From Modestobacter marinus (lineage in GTDB: Bacteria > Actinomycetota > Actinomycetes > Mycobacteriales > Geodermatophilaceae), in NCBI RefSeq assembly GCF_011758655.1, contig NZ_JAAMPA010000001.1:3100001-3164000 (forward strand): DNA of 64,000 nt, in the 5' to 3' direction. Below, piece after piece: positions 29,425 to 38,685 of the stretch. A program made the position numbers and the translations under genes. The notes under the pieces were generated by a model, which made no database searches, had not been told where the DNA came from, and worked only from the letters and a program-made list of their open reading frames with translations. How positions within the stretch are numbered: the stretch's first letter is position 1; the number at the start of each line of letters is the position of its first letter.

Positions 29425-30762
29425 ATGAGCCCCCCGACCGACGCCGGTCGCATCGCCGGTCTGGTCGGGACGCTCTTCGGCCTCGCCGGCATGGGCAGTG
29501 CCGCGGTCGCGGTCACGCTGCCCGCCATCGCCGCCGACCTCGGGTTGACCACCGGCGGTGTCTCCTGGGTCATCAGCCTCTACGCGCTGATGCTGGCCGT
29601 GGCGACCGCCGTGTACGGCCGGGTCGCCGACCTGGCCGGCATCCGGCTGCCGCTGGTCGTCGGCGTTGCCCTGATGACCGCCGGGGCGGTGCTCGGCGGC
29701 CTGGCCCCCAGCTACCCGGTCCTGCTGGGCGCACGCGTCCTCCAGGGCCTGGGCGCGGCGGCGGTCCCGGTGCTCGGCATGGCGATCGTGAGCGCGCGGT
29801 ACGAGGGAGCGGTGCGCACCGCCGCGCTGGGCAAGGTCGCCGGCACCGCGGCGGCGGTCAGCGCGCTGGGGCCGCTGGTCGGTGGGCTGGTCGCCGACGT
29901 CGCCAGCTGGCGGGCGGTCGTGGTGCTGCCGGCCCTCGGGCTGCTGCTGGTGCCGGTGCTGTGGCGCGCCGTCCCCGCCGTGGGCACCGGTGCCCGGCTG
30001 GACGTGCTCGGCGCGGTCCTGGTCGCCGGCACCGCCGCCGGCCTGGTGCTGCTCGTGCAGTCCCCGGCCTCCGGGGTGGTGATCGCCGCCGTCGGTGCCG
30101 CGCTGCTGGGGCTGGGCATCCCGGCGGTCGCCGCGCAGGTGCGCCGCCGGCCGGAGGGCTTCCTGCCCACGGCGGTCCTCCGGGAGCCGGTGGTGGTCCG
30201 CAGCGCGCTGGCCGCCTCCGCCGTCCCGGCCGCCTGGTTCGCGCTGCTGATCGCCGTCCCCGCCGTGCTGGCGGGCGAGGGGTGGACGCCGCTGCACATC
30301 GGCCTGGCCCTGGTGCCCAGCGCGGTCACCGGCTTCCTCGCCCCGCGGCTGGCCGGCCCGCTGCTGGCCCGGCTCGGCCCCGCCCGGTCGCTGGCCATCT
30401 CCGGGGTCACCGCGACCGTCGCGCTGCTGGTCGCCGCTCTCGGCGCCACCGCTGGTTCGGCCCCCGGCCTGGTGACGGCGGTGGTCCTGGTGACGGTGGC
30501 CTTCGGGCTGGGCCAGCCGGCCCTGATGGCCGCGGTCGGCGGCGCCGTCCCCTCCGAGGTGCGCGGCGTCGCGCTCGGCATCGCCACCCTCGTCTTCCTG
30601 GTCGGCGGCGGGGTGGGGTCGGCGGTGGTCGGCGGTGCGGGCGAGGTGCTCGGGCTGGACCGCAGCCTGCTGCTGCTCGCCCTGCTGCCGCTGATCGGTG
30701 CGCTGGGTCTCGTCCGCGGCATCCGGGCGGAACGGCGCGACCCCGGGGCCCTCACCCCTTAG
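29425..30762 (+). CDS. MFS transporter (drug-efflux type)
   Basis: A 445-aa permease with 12-14 hydrophobic segments. The family's loop 2-3 motif is present as GRVADLAGIR, and motif C-like sequence GPLVGGLVAD follows in helix 5, which marks drug/H+ antiporters. It probably exports a small hydrophobic compound, but there is no regulator next to it to hint at the substrate. A weak -10 (TTGGCT, 29412-29417) ends seven bases before the ATG. It is divergent from the amidohydrolase with 86 bases between the starts. Confidence 0.88.
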   Translation: MSPPTDAGRIAGLVGTLFGLAGMGSAAVAVTLPAIAADLGLTTGGVSWVISLYALMLAVATAVYGRVADLAGIRLPLVVGVALMTAGAVLGGLAPSYPVLLGARVLQGLGAAAVPVLGMAIVSARYEGAVRTAALGKVAGTAAAVSALGPLVGGLVADVASWRAVVVLPALGLLLVPVLWRAVPAVGTGARLDVLGAVLVAGTAAGLVLLVQSPASGVVIAAVGAALLGLGIPAVAAQVRRRPEGFLPTAVLREPVVVRSALAASAVPAAWFALLIAVPAVLAGEGWTPLHIGLALVPSAVTGFLAPRLAGPLLARLGPARSLAISGVTATVALLVAALGATAGSAPGLVTAVVLVTVAFGLGQPALMAAVGGAVPSEVRGVALGIATLVFLVGGGVGSAVVGGAGEVLGLDRSLLLLALLPLIGALGLVRGIRAERRDPGALTP

Positions 30763-30808
30763 CAGGGCTCATCATCTGCGCCGCGGTGCGTGGGCTAGCG
30801 TGCCCGGC

Positions 30809-32860
30809 ATGCGGCCGACCGACCTCTCCCTGCTGCGCGTCCCCGGTGTGCCGACGGTGTCCCCGGACGGAGCGACCGCCGTCGTCGCCGTCAGCCGGCT
30901 GGACCTGGACGCCGACGAGTACCGCAGCCAGCTGTGGACCGTCCCGACCGACGGCTCGGCGCCGGCCCGCCCGCTCACCCACGGCCACCACGACTCGGCC
31001 CCCGTCTTCTCCCCGGACGGTCGCTGGCTGGCCTACCTGTCGGCCGAGCCGAAGGGCAAGCCGCAGCTGCACGTGCTGGCCGTCGACGGCGGCACGGCCC
31101 GGCGGCTGACCGACCACCACCTCGGCGCCGGCACACCGGTCTGGTCACCGGACTCTCGCCGGCTGGCCTACACCGCCCGGGTGCCCGAGCAGGGGCGGTA
31201 CGGCACCGACGAGGACGTGTCGCCGGGTGCGGAGCCCCCGCGGCTGATCACCACGCTGAAGTACCGGGCCGACGACCTCGGCTTCACCAACGACCGCCGG
31301 AGCCACGTCTTCGTCGTCGACCTGCCGGACGACGCCGCGGACACCGCCGAGGAGCGGCCCACGCCGTTCCAGGTCACCGGCGGCGACGTCGACGACACCG
31401 ACGTCGCCTGGCGTCCGGACGGCGCCGAGCTCGCGTTCGTCTCCGCGCGGCACGAGGGCGCCGACACCGACCTGGTCTCCGACGTCTACGTCGTCCGGCC
31501 CGACGGCGGCGGCCTGCGTCGGGTCACCGACTCCCGGGCGACGTGCGCTCACCCGGCCTACGACCCGGACGACCCGGCCGGCAGCACGATCTACCTCTCC
31601 GCCATCCCCGACCTGGGTCCGACCGGCCGGGACTTCGTCGGCCGCAACACCACGCTGGCGCAGGTCAGCGCCGCCGGCGGCCCGGTGGTGCCGCTGCTGG
31701 ACCCGGAGGAGCACGACCGCGGCGACGAGACGCCGGCGACGGTGGTGGCCGGCGGCGCGGCCCACATCGGCATCCAGCGGCGCGGCGCGGTCGAGCTGCT
31801 GCGGGTGCCGCTCGACGGCGGCGAGCCGGAGACGCTGGTCGACGGGTCCTACACGGTGCGCGGGTTCGCCGTCGGCGGCGGCGTCGTGGTCGCCACCGTC
31901 GCGCACGACCGCTCCGCGGGCGAGCTGATCGCGGTCACCCCCGGACGGCGCCGGCTGATCACCGGCTTCGGTGCGCCGCTGCAGGCCACCGGCCGGCTGC
32001 ACCGGATGCGGGAGACCACGGCGACCGCACCGGACGGCTACCCGGTGCACGGCTGGGTGACCACGCCGCCCGGGCCGGGGCCGCACCCGGTGCTGCTGAC
32101 CGTGCACGGCGGGCCGTTCAGCCAGTACGGCTGGACGCTGTTCGACGAGACCCAGGCCTACGTCGAGGCCGGCTACGCGGTGCTGATGTGCAACCCCCGC
32201 GGGTCGTCGGGCTACGGCCAGGCGCACGGCCGGGTGATCAAGGAGCACATGGGCGAGCTGGACGCCGACGACGTGCTGGCCTTCCTCGACGCGGCCCTGG
32301 CCGACCCGGGGCTGGACGCCACCCGGGTCGGGCTGATGGGCGGCTCGTACGGCGGGTTCATGACCACGCTGCTGCTCGGCCGCACCGACCGGTTCGTCGC
32401 CGGCATCAGCGAGCGGGGGTTCAACGACCCGGTGAGCTTCGTCGGCTCCTCCGACATCGGGTTCTTCTTCCCCGACGAGTACGTGGGCACCGACCCCGAG
32501 CGCGTCGCCGCGCAGTCGCCGATGGCCTCGGCGCACCGGATCACCACGCCGACGATGGTGATCCACTCGGAGGAGGACTGGCGCTGCCCGCTGGAGCAGG
32601 GCACCCGGCTCTACGTCGAGCTCAAGCGCCGCGGCGTCCCCACCGAGCTGCTGCTCTTCCCGGGAGAGGGGCACGAGCTGTCCCGGTCCGGGCGCCCGAA
32701 GCACCGCCAGGCCCGGCTGGAGCACGTGCTGCGCTGGTGGGGGCGCTGGCTGCCCACCTCGCGGAACAGCTCGGCGGTGGCCCAGTTGCCGGCCGGTGCG
32801 GCGGCGAGCGGGTCGGCCGTGGGGGAGCCGCTGACCGTCGAGGCGACCCGGCTGTCGTGA
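30809..32860 (+). CDS. S9 family peptidase (acylaminoacyl-peptidase/prolyl oligopeptidase type)
   Basis: A 683-aa serine peptidase with an N-terminal beta-propeller (WD40-like PD40 repeats such as FSPDGRWLAYLS and WSPDSRRLAY) and a C-terminal alpha/beta-hydrolase domain. The nucleophile is Ser513 in GGSYGGF; the acid is in SEEDWRCP and the base in GEGHELS. It has no signal peptide, so it acts in the cytoplasm on short or N-acylated peptides. TAGCGT (30796-30801) ends seven bases before the ATG, pointing to a leaderless mRNA. The stop overlaps the next start (GTGA). Confidence 0.94.
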   Translation: MRPTDLSLLRVPGVPTVSPDGATAVVAVSRLDLDADEYRSQLWTVPTDGSAPARPLTHGHHDSAPVFSPDGRWLAYLSAEPKGKPQLHVLAVDGGTARRLTDHHLGAGTPVWSPDSRRLAYTARVPEQGRYGTDEDVSPGAEPPRLITTLKYRADDLGFTNDRRSHVFVVDLPDDAADTAEERPTPFQVTGGDVDDTDVAWRPDGAELAFVSARHEGADTDLVSDVYVVRPDGGGLRRVTDSRATCAHPAYDPDDPAGSTIYLSAIPDLGPTGRDFVGRNTTLAQVSAAGGPVVPLLDPEEHDRGDETPATVVAGGAAHIGIQRRGAVELLRVPLDGGEPETLVDGSYTVRGFAVGGGVVVATVAHDRSAGELIAVTPGRRRLITGFGAPLQATGRLHRMRETTATAPDGYPVHGWVTTPPGPGPHPVLLTVHGGPFSQYGWTLFDETQAYVEAGYAVLMCNPRGSSGYGQAHGRVIKEHMGELDADDVLAFLDAALADPGLDATRVGLMGGSYGGFMTTLLLGRTDRFVAGISERGFNDPVSFVGSSDIGFFFPDEYVGTDPERVAAQSPMASAHRITTPTMVIHSEEDWRCPLEQGTRLYVELKRRGVPTELLLFPGEGHELSRSGRPKHRQARLEHVLRWWGRWLPTSRNSSAVAQLPAGAAASGSAVGEPLTVEATRLS

Positions 32861-33867
32861 CGACGCCGGACCTGCGCGCCGCGGCCCCGGAGCTGGCCGC
32901 GACCGCGCTGCGGACGGTGCAGGAGGAGTTCCCCAACGTCCTGCGGGTGCACTACCGGCACGCCGGCCAGGCGCCGTACCGGCCGCGGGACAGGCACCCC
33001 GCCTTCTACGGGAGCTACGACTGGCACTCGTCGGTGGAGATGCACTGGGTCCTGCTCCGGTTGCTGCGCATCGCCCCGGACGTCGTCCCGGCCGAGGAGG
33101 TCCGCACGGTGTTCGCCGCGCACTGGACGCCGGCGGCGATCAGCGCCGAGGTCGCGTACTTCGCCGGTTCGCCGGGGGACGAGCGCCCGTACGGCTGGGC
33201 GTGGGCGCTCACCCTGGCCGAGGAGGCGGCGTCCTGGGCGGCCGAGCCCGACGCGTCCGAGGAGGTGCGGGGCTGGTCGGCCACGCTGCAGCCCCTGGCC
33301 GACCACTTCCTCGGCGCACTCCGGCGATGGCTCCCGTCGGCGACCTACCCGGTGCGGTCCGGGCTGCACCCGTGCAGCGCCTTCGGGCTGCTGATGTCGC
33401 TGCCCGCAGCCCGGCGGGCGGGGGACGACGGCGTGCTGGTCGACGCCGCGATGCGCTGGTACGCCGACGACGCCGACGCCCCGGTGCGCTGGGAACCGTC
33501 CGGCTCGGACTTCCTCTCGCCGTCACTGGTGGAGGCGGTGCTGATGACCGAGGTGCTGCCCGAGCCCGGCCCGTGGCTCGACCGCTTCCTGCCCGGGCTG
33601 GCCGCCGGGCCGCTGTTCCACCCCGCGGTGGTCAGCGACGCCGGTGACGGCCAGACCGCCCACCTGCACGGGCTCAACCTCAGCCGCGCCTGGTGCCTGC
33701 GCCGGCTGGCCGCGGTGCTGCCGGACGGCGACGTCCGCCGTCCGCTGCTGGTCGACTCCGCCGCCGAGCACGCCGCGGCCGCGCTGCCGCACGTCACCGG
33801 CAGCGACTACATGGTCGAGCACTGGCTGGCCGCGTACGCGCTGCTGTTCCACGACCTCGCGTACTGA
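32857..33867 (+). CDS. DUF2891 family protein
   Basis: A 336-aa protein recognisable by FYGSYDWHSSVEMHWVL near residue 50 and by the Trp/His-rich second half (HPAVVSD, HLHGLNLSRAW). The family looks like an all-helical (alpha/alpha) barrel resembling glycoside-processing folds, but its function is not established. The start overlaps the S9 peptidase stop by four bases, so the two are co-translated, which suggests linked roles in peptide or glycopeptide breakdown; that is only inference. Confidence 0.85.
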   Translation: MTTPDLRAAAPELAATALRTVQEEFPNVLRVHYRHAGQAPYRPRDRHPAFYGSYDWHSSVEMHWVLLRLLRIAPDVVPAEEVRTVFAAHWTPAAISAEVAYFAGSPGDERPYGWAWALTLAEEAASWAAEPDASEEVRGWSATLQPLADHFLGALRRWLPSATYPVRSGLHPCSAFGLLMSLPAARRAGDDGVLVDAAMRWYADDADAPVRWEPSGSDFLSPSLVEAVLMTEVLPEPGPWLDRFLPGLAAGPLFHPAVVSDAGDGQTAHLHGLNLSRAWCLRRLAAVLPDGDVRRPLLVDSAAEHAAAALPHVTGSDYMVEHWLAAYALLFHDLAY

Positions 33868-33894
33868 GCACCGCGGGTCGCCGCGCCCGCCGGG

Positions 33895-34278
33895 TCACCC
33901 GGCAGGCGGGTGCTCCGCGAGGCAGAACAGGTTCCCCTCCGGGTCGGCGAGGGTCGACCACTGCACCCAGGGGACCTCGTCGAGCACGTCCCACCGGTGC
34001 ACCGCGCCGAGCGTGACGGCGCGCTCGACGGCAGCGGCGCGCGACCCCCACGGCACGGTCAGGTCGAGGTGCTGCACCGGCTCGAGCGGACGGTCACCGG
34101 TGCGCGTCCGGAAGGACATCGCGAAGCCGTCGGGCTCCCGGGCCGAGACGAAGACGTAGCCGTCGTGCTCGCCGGCGACCGCACCCCCGAGCAGGTCGGC
34201 CCAGAACGCGGCCAGGGCGGGCGGGTCGTCGGCCTGCACGTTGACGGCACCCAGCGTGATCCCTGTCCCTGAGGTCAT
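33895..34278 (-). CDS. VOC superfamily (glyoxalase-like) protein
   Basis: A 127-aa protein with the paired beta-alpha-beta-beta-beta units of the VOC fold: the first holds LGAVNVQADDPPALAAFW and the second starts at PVQHLDLTV; the end ADPEGNLFCL is the family's typical last strand with its metal-ligand Glu. These proteins act as small lyases, dioxygenases or antibiotic-binding proteins, and this one cannot be placed further. A TACCCT -10 (minus strand, 34286-34291) ends seven bases before the ATG, so it is probably leaderless. Confidence 0.88.
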   Translation of the reverse strand: MTSGTGITLGAVNVQADDPPALAAFWADLLGGAVAGEHDGYVFVSAREPDGFAMSFRTRTGDRPLEPVQHLDLTVPWGSRAAAVERAVTLGAVHRWDVLDEVPWVQWSTLADPEGNLFCLAEHPPAG

Positions 34279-34492
34279 GCGCGTGAGGGTAGGTCGGCCG
34301 GGTGCCGGTCCGGCGTCACCCCGCAGGCCGAACCGATCGGTCGGTCCCGCTGGTCCAGCACCGACCGCACGGACAGCCGGACGACGAGGTCGCTCCCGCC
34401 CCGCCGGGTGACGGAGGGCGCGGCGACGACCCACCTGCGGGGGCGCGGCCGCGGCCCTGACCTGGGCCTTGCCAGCCGTCCTAGGCTGCGCC

Positions 34493-35506
34493 ATGGACGT
34501 CGTCGAGGTCACCCCGTCTCCCGAGCAGTACGCCTTCACCTTCGGCGGCGTCGCGCCGCTGATGCGGGTGCGGCCCGGGACGGCGCTGCGGCTGTGGTCC
34601 GACGACGCGTTCGGCGGCAGGCTGCGGTCGGTGCACGACCTGTCCTGCGAGAAGGTCGACCTGCGTTTCGTGAACCCGCAGACCGGCCCCTTCTTCGTCG
34701 AGGGCGCCGAACCCGGCGACACCCTGGCCCTGCACCTGGTGGCGCTGGAGCCCGCCCGGGACTGGGGCGCGTCGGCCGCGATCCCGTTCTTCGGCGGCCT
34801 CACCAGCACCGACCGGGTGGCCACCCTGCAGGACCCGCTGCCGGACACCACCTGGATCTACGAGCTCGACCGGGCCCGCAACACGGTGACCTTCGTGGCC
34901 GGCTCGAGCGACTTCTCGGTCGACCTGCCGGTGGAGCCGATGCTCGGCACGGTGGGCGTCGCGCCGCCCGGGGGAGAGGCGCGCAGCTCGCTGGTGCCCG
35001 ACCGGTTCGGCGGCAACATGGACACCCCGCAGATGCGGGCCGGGACCACCTGCTTCCTCCCGGTGTTCGTCGAGGGCGCGCTGTTCTCCGTCGGGGACGG
35101 GCACTACCGGCAGGGCGAGGGCGAGGCCTGCGGCACCGCCGTCGAGGGCGCCATGACGACGACGCTGATCGTCGAGCTGGTCAAGGGCGGGGCGTCGTCC
35201 GCCACCCCGGCGTGGCCCCGGCTGGAGGACGACAGCCACTGGATGACCGTCGGCTCGTCGCGCCCGCTGGAGGACGCGTGGCGGATCGGTCAGGTGGAGC
35301 TCGTGCGCTGGTTCGGCGAGCTCTACGGCCTGGCCGCGATGGACGCCTACCAGCTGCTCTCGCAGATCACCGAGGTCCCCATCGCCAACGTCGTCGACGC
35401 GAACTACAGCGCCGTCGTGAAGGCGCGCAAGTCACTGCTGCCCAGGGCCTCGGCCTTCGGCGGCCTGCACGACGACCTGCGCGCCCGCGCAGCGACCCTC
35501 CGCTAG
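34493..35506 (+). CDS. Acetamidase/formamidase family protein
   Basis: A 337-aa protein of the FmdA/AmdA fold, which hydrolyses short amides such as formamide and acetamide to ammonia and the acid. Recognisable blocks are GDTLALHLVALEP, MLGTVGVAPPGGE, GGNMDTPQMRAGTTCFLPVFVEGALFSVGDGH and EGAMTTTLIVELV. The last two carry the Asp/His metal ligands of the family. TAGGCT (34482-34487) ends five bases before the ATG. An amidase-signature gene lies 1.5 kb further on, so amide use is a theme of this stretch. Confidence 0.9.
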   Translation: MDVVEVTPSPEQYAFTFGGVAPLMRVRPGTALRLWSDDAFGGRLRSVHDLSCEKVDLRFVNPQTGPFFVEGAEPGDTLALHLVALEPARDWGASAAIPFFGGLTSTDRVATLQDPLPDTTWIYELDRARNTVTFVAGSSDFSVDLPVEPMLGTVGVAPPGGEARSSLVPDRFGGNMDTPQMRAGTTCFLPVFVEGALFSVGDGHYRQGEGEACGTAVEGAMTTTLIVELVKGGASSATPAWPRLEDDSHWMTVGSSRPLEDAWRIGQVELVRWFGELYGLAAMDAYQLLSQITEVPIANVVDANYSAVVKARKSLLPRASAFGGLHDDLRARAATLR

Positions 35507-35518
35507 ATCGGACCGATC
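35506..35518 (+). other. 13-base palindrome directly before the SDR start
   Basis: gatcgg-a-ccgatc occupies the whole gap between the acetamidase stop and the ATG at 35519. It replaces a normal ribosome binding site and could be an operator or chance. Confidence 0.4.
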
Positions 35519-36277
35519 ATGGACCTGCAGCTGGCCGGCTCCCGCGTGCTCGTCACCGGTGGCACGCGTGGCATCGGGCGCGCGACCGTCGAGGCGTTCG
35601 CCGACGAGGGGGCGGCCGTCGAGTTCTGCGCGCGCGATGCCGGCGAGATCGAGTCGACCGAGAAGGCGCTCGCCGGTCGCGGCCCGGGTGTGCGCGGCGT
35701 GCAGCTCGACGTCCGGGACGGTGCGGCGCTGGCCGGGTGGGTGGCGGCGGCGGCCGGGCGGCTGGGCGGTCTGGACGCCGTCGTGGCCAACGTCAGCGCG
35801 CTCGCCATCCCGGACACCGAGGAGAACTGGTACACCTCCTTCGAGGTCGACCTCATGCACACCGTGCGCCTGGTGCAGGCCGCCCTGCCGCACCTGGAGG
35901 CCAGCGCCCACGGGTCCGTCGTCGCGGTCTCCAGCGTCTCGGGGCGGGAGGCCGACTTCGCCTCCGGCCCGTACGGGACGATGAAGACGGCCATCGTCGG
36001 GTACGTCTCCGGGTTGGCCCTCCAGCTGGCCGGCCGGGTGCGGGCCAACGTCGTCTCCCCGGGGAACACGTACTTCGCCGGCGGCGTCTGGCAGCAGATC
36101 GAGCAGGGCGACGCGGAGCTCTTCAGCACCGCGCTGGGCCTGAACCCGACCGGGCAGATGGGCACGCCGGAGGAGTCGGCCCGGGCGGTCGTCTTCCTGA
36201 GCAGCCCGGTCGCCAGCCGGATCTCCGGCACCAACCTGGTCGTGGACGGCGCGCTGACCCGCGGGATCCAGCTCTGA
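35519..36277 (+). CDS. Short-chain dehydrogenase/reductase
   Basis: A 252-aa Rossmann-fold oxidoreductase. The cofactor motif is VTGGTRGIGRA (13-23); the catalytic Tyr and Lys are in YGTMK, with the Ser in VSSVSG. An Arg after the second strand (FCARDAGE) suggests preference for NADP(H). The ending block SGTNLVVDGALTRG is typical of the classical family. It follows the acetamidase by 12 bases and is probably co-transcribed. Substrate unknown. Confidence 0.93.
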   Translation: MDLQLAGSRVLVTGGTRGIGRATVEAFADEGAAVEFCARDAGEIESTEKALAGRGPGVRGVQLDVRDGAALAGWVAAAAGRLGGLDAVVANVSALAIPDTEENWYTSFEVDLMHTVRLVQAALPHLEASAHGSVVAVSSVSGREADFASGPYGTMKTAIVGYVSGLALQLAGRVRANVVSPGNTYFAGGVWQQIEQGDAELFSTALGLNPTGQMGTPEESARAVVFLSSPVASRISGTNLVVDGALTRGIQL

Positions 36278-36328
36278 CCCGCGGCATCAGGCCCCGGTCA
36301 GCACGCCGGGTCGGCGGCCGAGCCGTGC

Positions 36329-36997
36329 TCACCAGCCGCGGGCGCGCCACTCCGGCAGGTTCGGTCGCTCCGCGCCGATCGTCGTGTCCGCGCCGTGGCC
36401 CGGGTAGACCCAGGTGTCGTCGGGCAGCTCGCCGAACAGCCGGCTCTCCACGTCGTCGACCAGGCTGGTGAACCGGGCCGCGTCGGACCGGGTGTTGCCG
36501 ACGCCGCCGGGGAACAGGCTGTCGCCGGTGAAGACGTGGGTGCCGGCGCCCGCGGGGCCGCGCCACACCAGCGCGATGCTGCCGGGGGTGTGCCCGCGCA
36601 GGTGCACGACCTCCAGCAGCTGGTCACCGACCGGGACGGTGTCCCCGTGCTGCACCGGGCGGGTCACCGGCACCGGCAGGTCGGCCGCGTCGGCCGGGTG
36701 GGCGACGGTGTCCGCGCCGGTCGCCCGCACCACCTCCGGGAGCGCGCGGTGGTGGTCCCAGTGCCCGTGCGTGGTCACCACCGTGCGGACGTCGGCGTCG
36801 CCGATGAGCTCGAGCAGCGCCGCCGGCTCGGCGGCCGCGTCGACGAGCAGCGACTCCCCGGTGGCGGTGCTGGTGAGCAGGTAGACGTTGTTCGCCATCT
36901 CGCTCACGGCCAGCTTGCGGATCGTCAGCCCCGGGAGCTCACGGACGTCGGCGGGGCCACCGACCTGCACGTCCCCGGTGTACGCCTGGCCGGTCAT
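36329..36997 (-). CDS. MBL-fold metallo-hydrolase (glyoxalase II-like)
   Basis: A 222-aa metallo-beta-lactamase-fold hydrolase. The dinuclear zinc site is visible as THGHWDHH, HTPGS (His), TGDSLF (Asp) and PGHGADTT (His). The layout is that of hydroxyacylglutathione-hydrolase-like proteins, which in actinobacteria often act on mycothiol or other thioesters. The ATG has GGGAG six bases upstream. Its start is only 47 bases from that of the divergent amidase gene. Confidence 0.92.
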   Translation of the reverse strand: MTGQAYTGDVQVGGPADVRELPGLTIRKLAVSEMANNVYLLTSTATGESLLVDAAAEPAALLELIGDADVRTVVTTHGHWDHHRALPEVVRATGADTVAHPADAADLPVPVTRPVQHGDTVPVGDQLLEVVHLRGHTPGSIALVWRGPAGAGTHVFTGDSLFPGGVGNTRSDAARFTSLVDDVESRLFGELPDDTWVYPGHGADTTIGAERPNLPEWRARGW

Positions 36998-37044
36998 CCC
37001 GCTCCCGTCTGAGACTGTCGGTGCCGCCGTCTAGGTTCGTCGGC

Positions 37045-38499
37045 ATGGACGCTAGTGCAGGTTCCGGGCCCTCCGGTGTGCCGGTCGGGGTGGGGTCCGG
37101 GGAGGGGATGCTCGACGGGGTCGTCGGTCTGCCGGCGACCGAGCTGGCCGCCGGGGTCCGCGCGGGTGAGCTCTCCGCGGTCGACGTCGTCCGGGCCCAT
37201 CTGCGGCACCTGGCCGCCGTCGAGGCGCGGGTCGGGGCCTTCCGGGTGGTCCGCACCGAGGCAGCACTGGCCGAGGCCGCCGCGGTCGACGCCCACCCCG
37301 ACCGGTCCCGGCTGCCCCTGGCCGGTGTCCCGATCGCGGTGAAGGACAACGTCGCGGTGGCCGGCGAGGTGGTCACCGACGGGTCACGGGCCCACCTGCC
37401 GGCGCCGGCGGCCGCCGACCACCCGGTGGTCGCCCGGCTGCGGGCGGCGGGTGCGGTCGTCGTCGGCATCACCCGGGTGCCGGAGCTCTGCCTCTACAGC
37501 GCCACCGACGGCGCGGGCACGGTCACCCGCAACCCCTGGGACACCGCACGCTCGGCCGCCGGCTCCTCCGGTGGCAGCGCTGCCGCGGTGGCCGCCGGCG
37601 TCGTCCCGCTGGCCCAGGGCAACGACGGCATGGGCTCCCTCCGTCTGCCCGCCGCCGCGTGCGGGCTGGTCACGCTCAAGCCCGGCTCCGGCGTGGTCCC
37701 GGCCCAGATCGGTGCGGACAGCTGGTCCGGCATGGCCGAGAACGGCGTGCTGGCCACCACCGTCGCCGACCTGGCCGTCGGCTTCGCGGTGCTGGCCGGC
37801 ACCGAGCCGGCCACGCCGGCAGCGCCGGTCGGCCCGCTGCGGGTCGCGGTGTCGACCCGGTCGCCCGTGCCCGGCGTCCGGCTGGACGCCGCCGGCCGTG
37901 CGGCGCTGGACGTCGTGATCGCCGAGCTGCGGGCGGCCGGGCACGTGGTGGTCGAGAAGGAACCGGTGATCACCCCGGCCGCGGCGCTGGGCACCATCAC
38001 CCGGTGGCTGGCCGGCGCCGACTCCGACGCCGAGGCCCTCGGGCTCGACCGGCAGGCGCTCGAGCCGCGCAGCCGCACCCACGCCCGGCTGGGCCGCTGG
38101 GTGCGCCGGGCCGGCCTGGTCCGGCCGCAGACGGCGGCGGCGTTCCGGGCCCGGATGGCCGGCTACTTCGCAGACGTCGACGTGCTGCTCAGCCCGGTCG
38201 TCTCCGGCCCGCCGCTGCCCGCCCGGCCGTGGCACGAGCGGGGTTTCCTGGCCAACATCACGGCCAACGCCCGCTGGGCGCCGTGGACGTCGGCGTGGAA
38301 CGTCGCCGGCCTGCCCGCGCTCGTGCTGCCGGCCGGCCCCGGCCGGGAGGGGCTCCCCAGCTCGGTCCAGTTCGTCGGCCCGGCCGGTGCCGAGACGCGG
38401 CTACTCTGGCTGGCCGGGGAGCTGGAGGGCCGGCTGCCCTGGCGCCGGCACGCGCCGGTCTTCGACCCGGCCGGAGGAGTCGGCGAACCCGCCGGCTGA
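37045..38499 (+). CDS. Amidase (amidase-signature family)
   Basis: A 484-aa hydrolase with the Ser-cisSer-Lys triad: Lys in PIAVKDNV, cis-Ser in AAGSSGGS and nucleophile Ser in the following block. The usual 'GTDxGGSIR' segment reads GNDGMGSLRLPAA here, as in many actinobacterial amidases. The frame opens at 37021, but the ATG at 37045 lies seven bases after the -10 box TAGGTT (37032-37037), so this start is chosen. The first 25 residues are Gly/Ser-rich. It is not GatA: no gatB or gatC lies beside it. Confidence 0.9.
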   Translation: MDASAGSGPSGVPVGVGSGEGMLDGVVGLPATELAAGVRAGELSAVDVVRAHLRHLAAVEARVGAFRVVRTEAALAEAAAVDAHPDRSRLPLAGVPIAVKDNVAVAGEVVTDGSRAHLPAPAAADHPVVARLRAAGAVVVGITRVPELCLYSATDGAGTVTRNPWDTARSAAGSSGGSAAAVAAGVVPLAQGNDGMGSLRLPAAACGLVTLKPGSGVVPAQIGADSWSGMAENGVLATTVADLAVGFAVLAGTEPATPAAPVGPLRVAVSTRSPVPGVRLDAAGRAALDVVIAELRAAGHVVVEKEPVITPAAALGTITRWLAGADSDAEALGLDRQALEPRSRTHARLGRWVRRAGLVRPQTAAAFRARMAGYFADVDVLLSPVVSGPPLPARPWHERGFLANITANARWAPWTSAWNVAGLPALVLPAGPGREGLPSSVQFVGPAGAETRLLWLAGELEGRLPWRRHAPVFDPAGGVGEPAG

Positions 38500-38685
38500 C
38501 CGGCCAGGGTCGCCCGGTCCGCGGTGGGGGAGACCCAGCCGACACCCGGTCCGGGAAGCCCGTCCGACGGGCCACCGTTCCACCGGGTGATGCACCGCAC
38601 CGGCCCCCAGCTCGGCCCCGCACCACTGGTCTCCGCCGCCCCGCGACCGGACCAGCACCGAACCACTGCGAATGACAGGGATCAC

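Noticed and set aside
37045-38499. Calling the amidase GatA
   Set aside because: There are no gatB or gatC genes nearby and the GTDxGGS block is altered, so a general amidase is the safer call.
38500-38685. LexA (SOS) box before uvrA, and likewise before uvrB and uvrC
   Set aside because: I found no GAAC-N4-GTTC-type inverted pair in these upstream regions.
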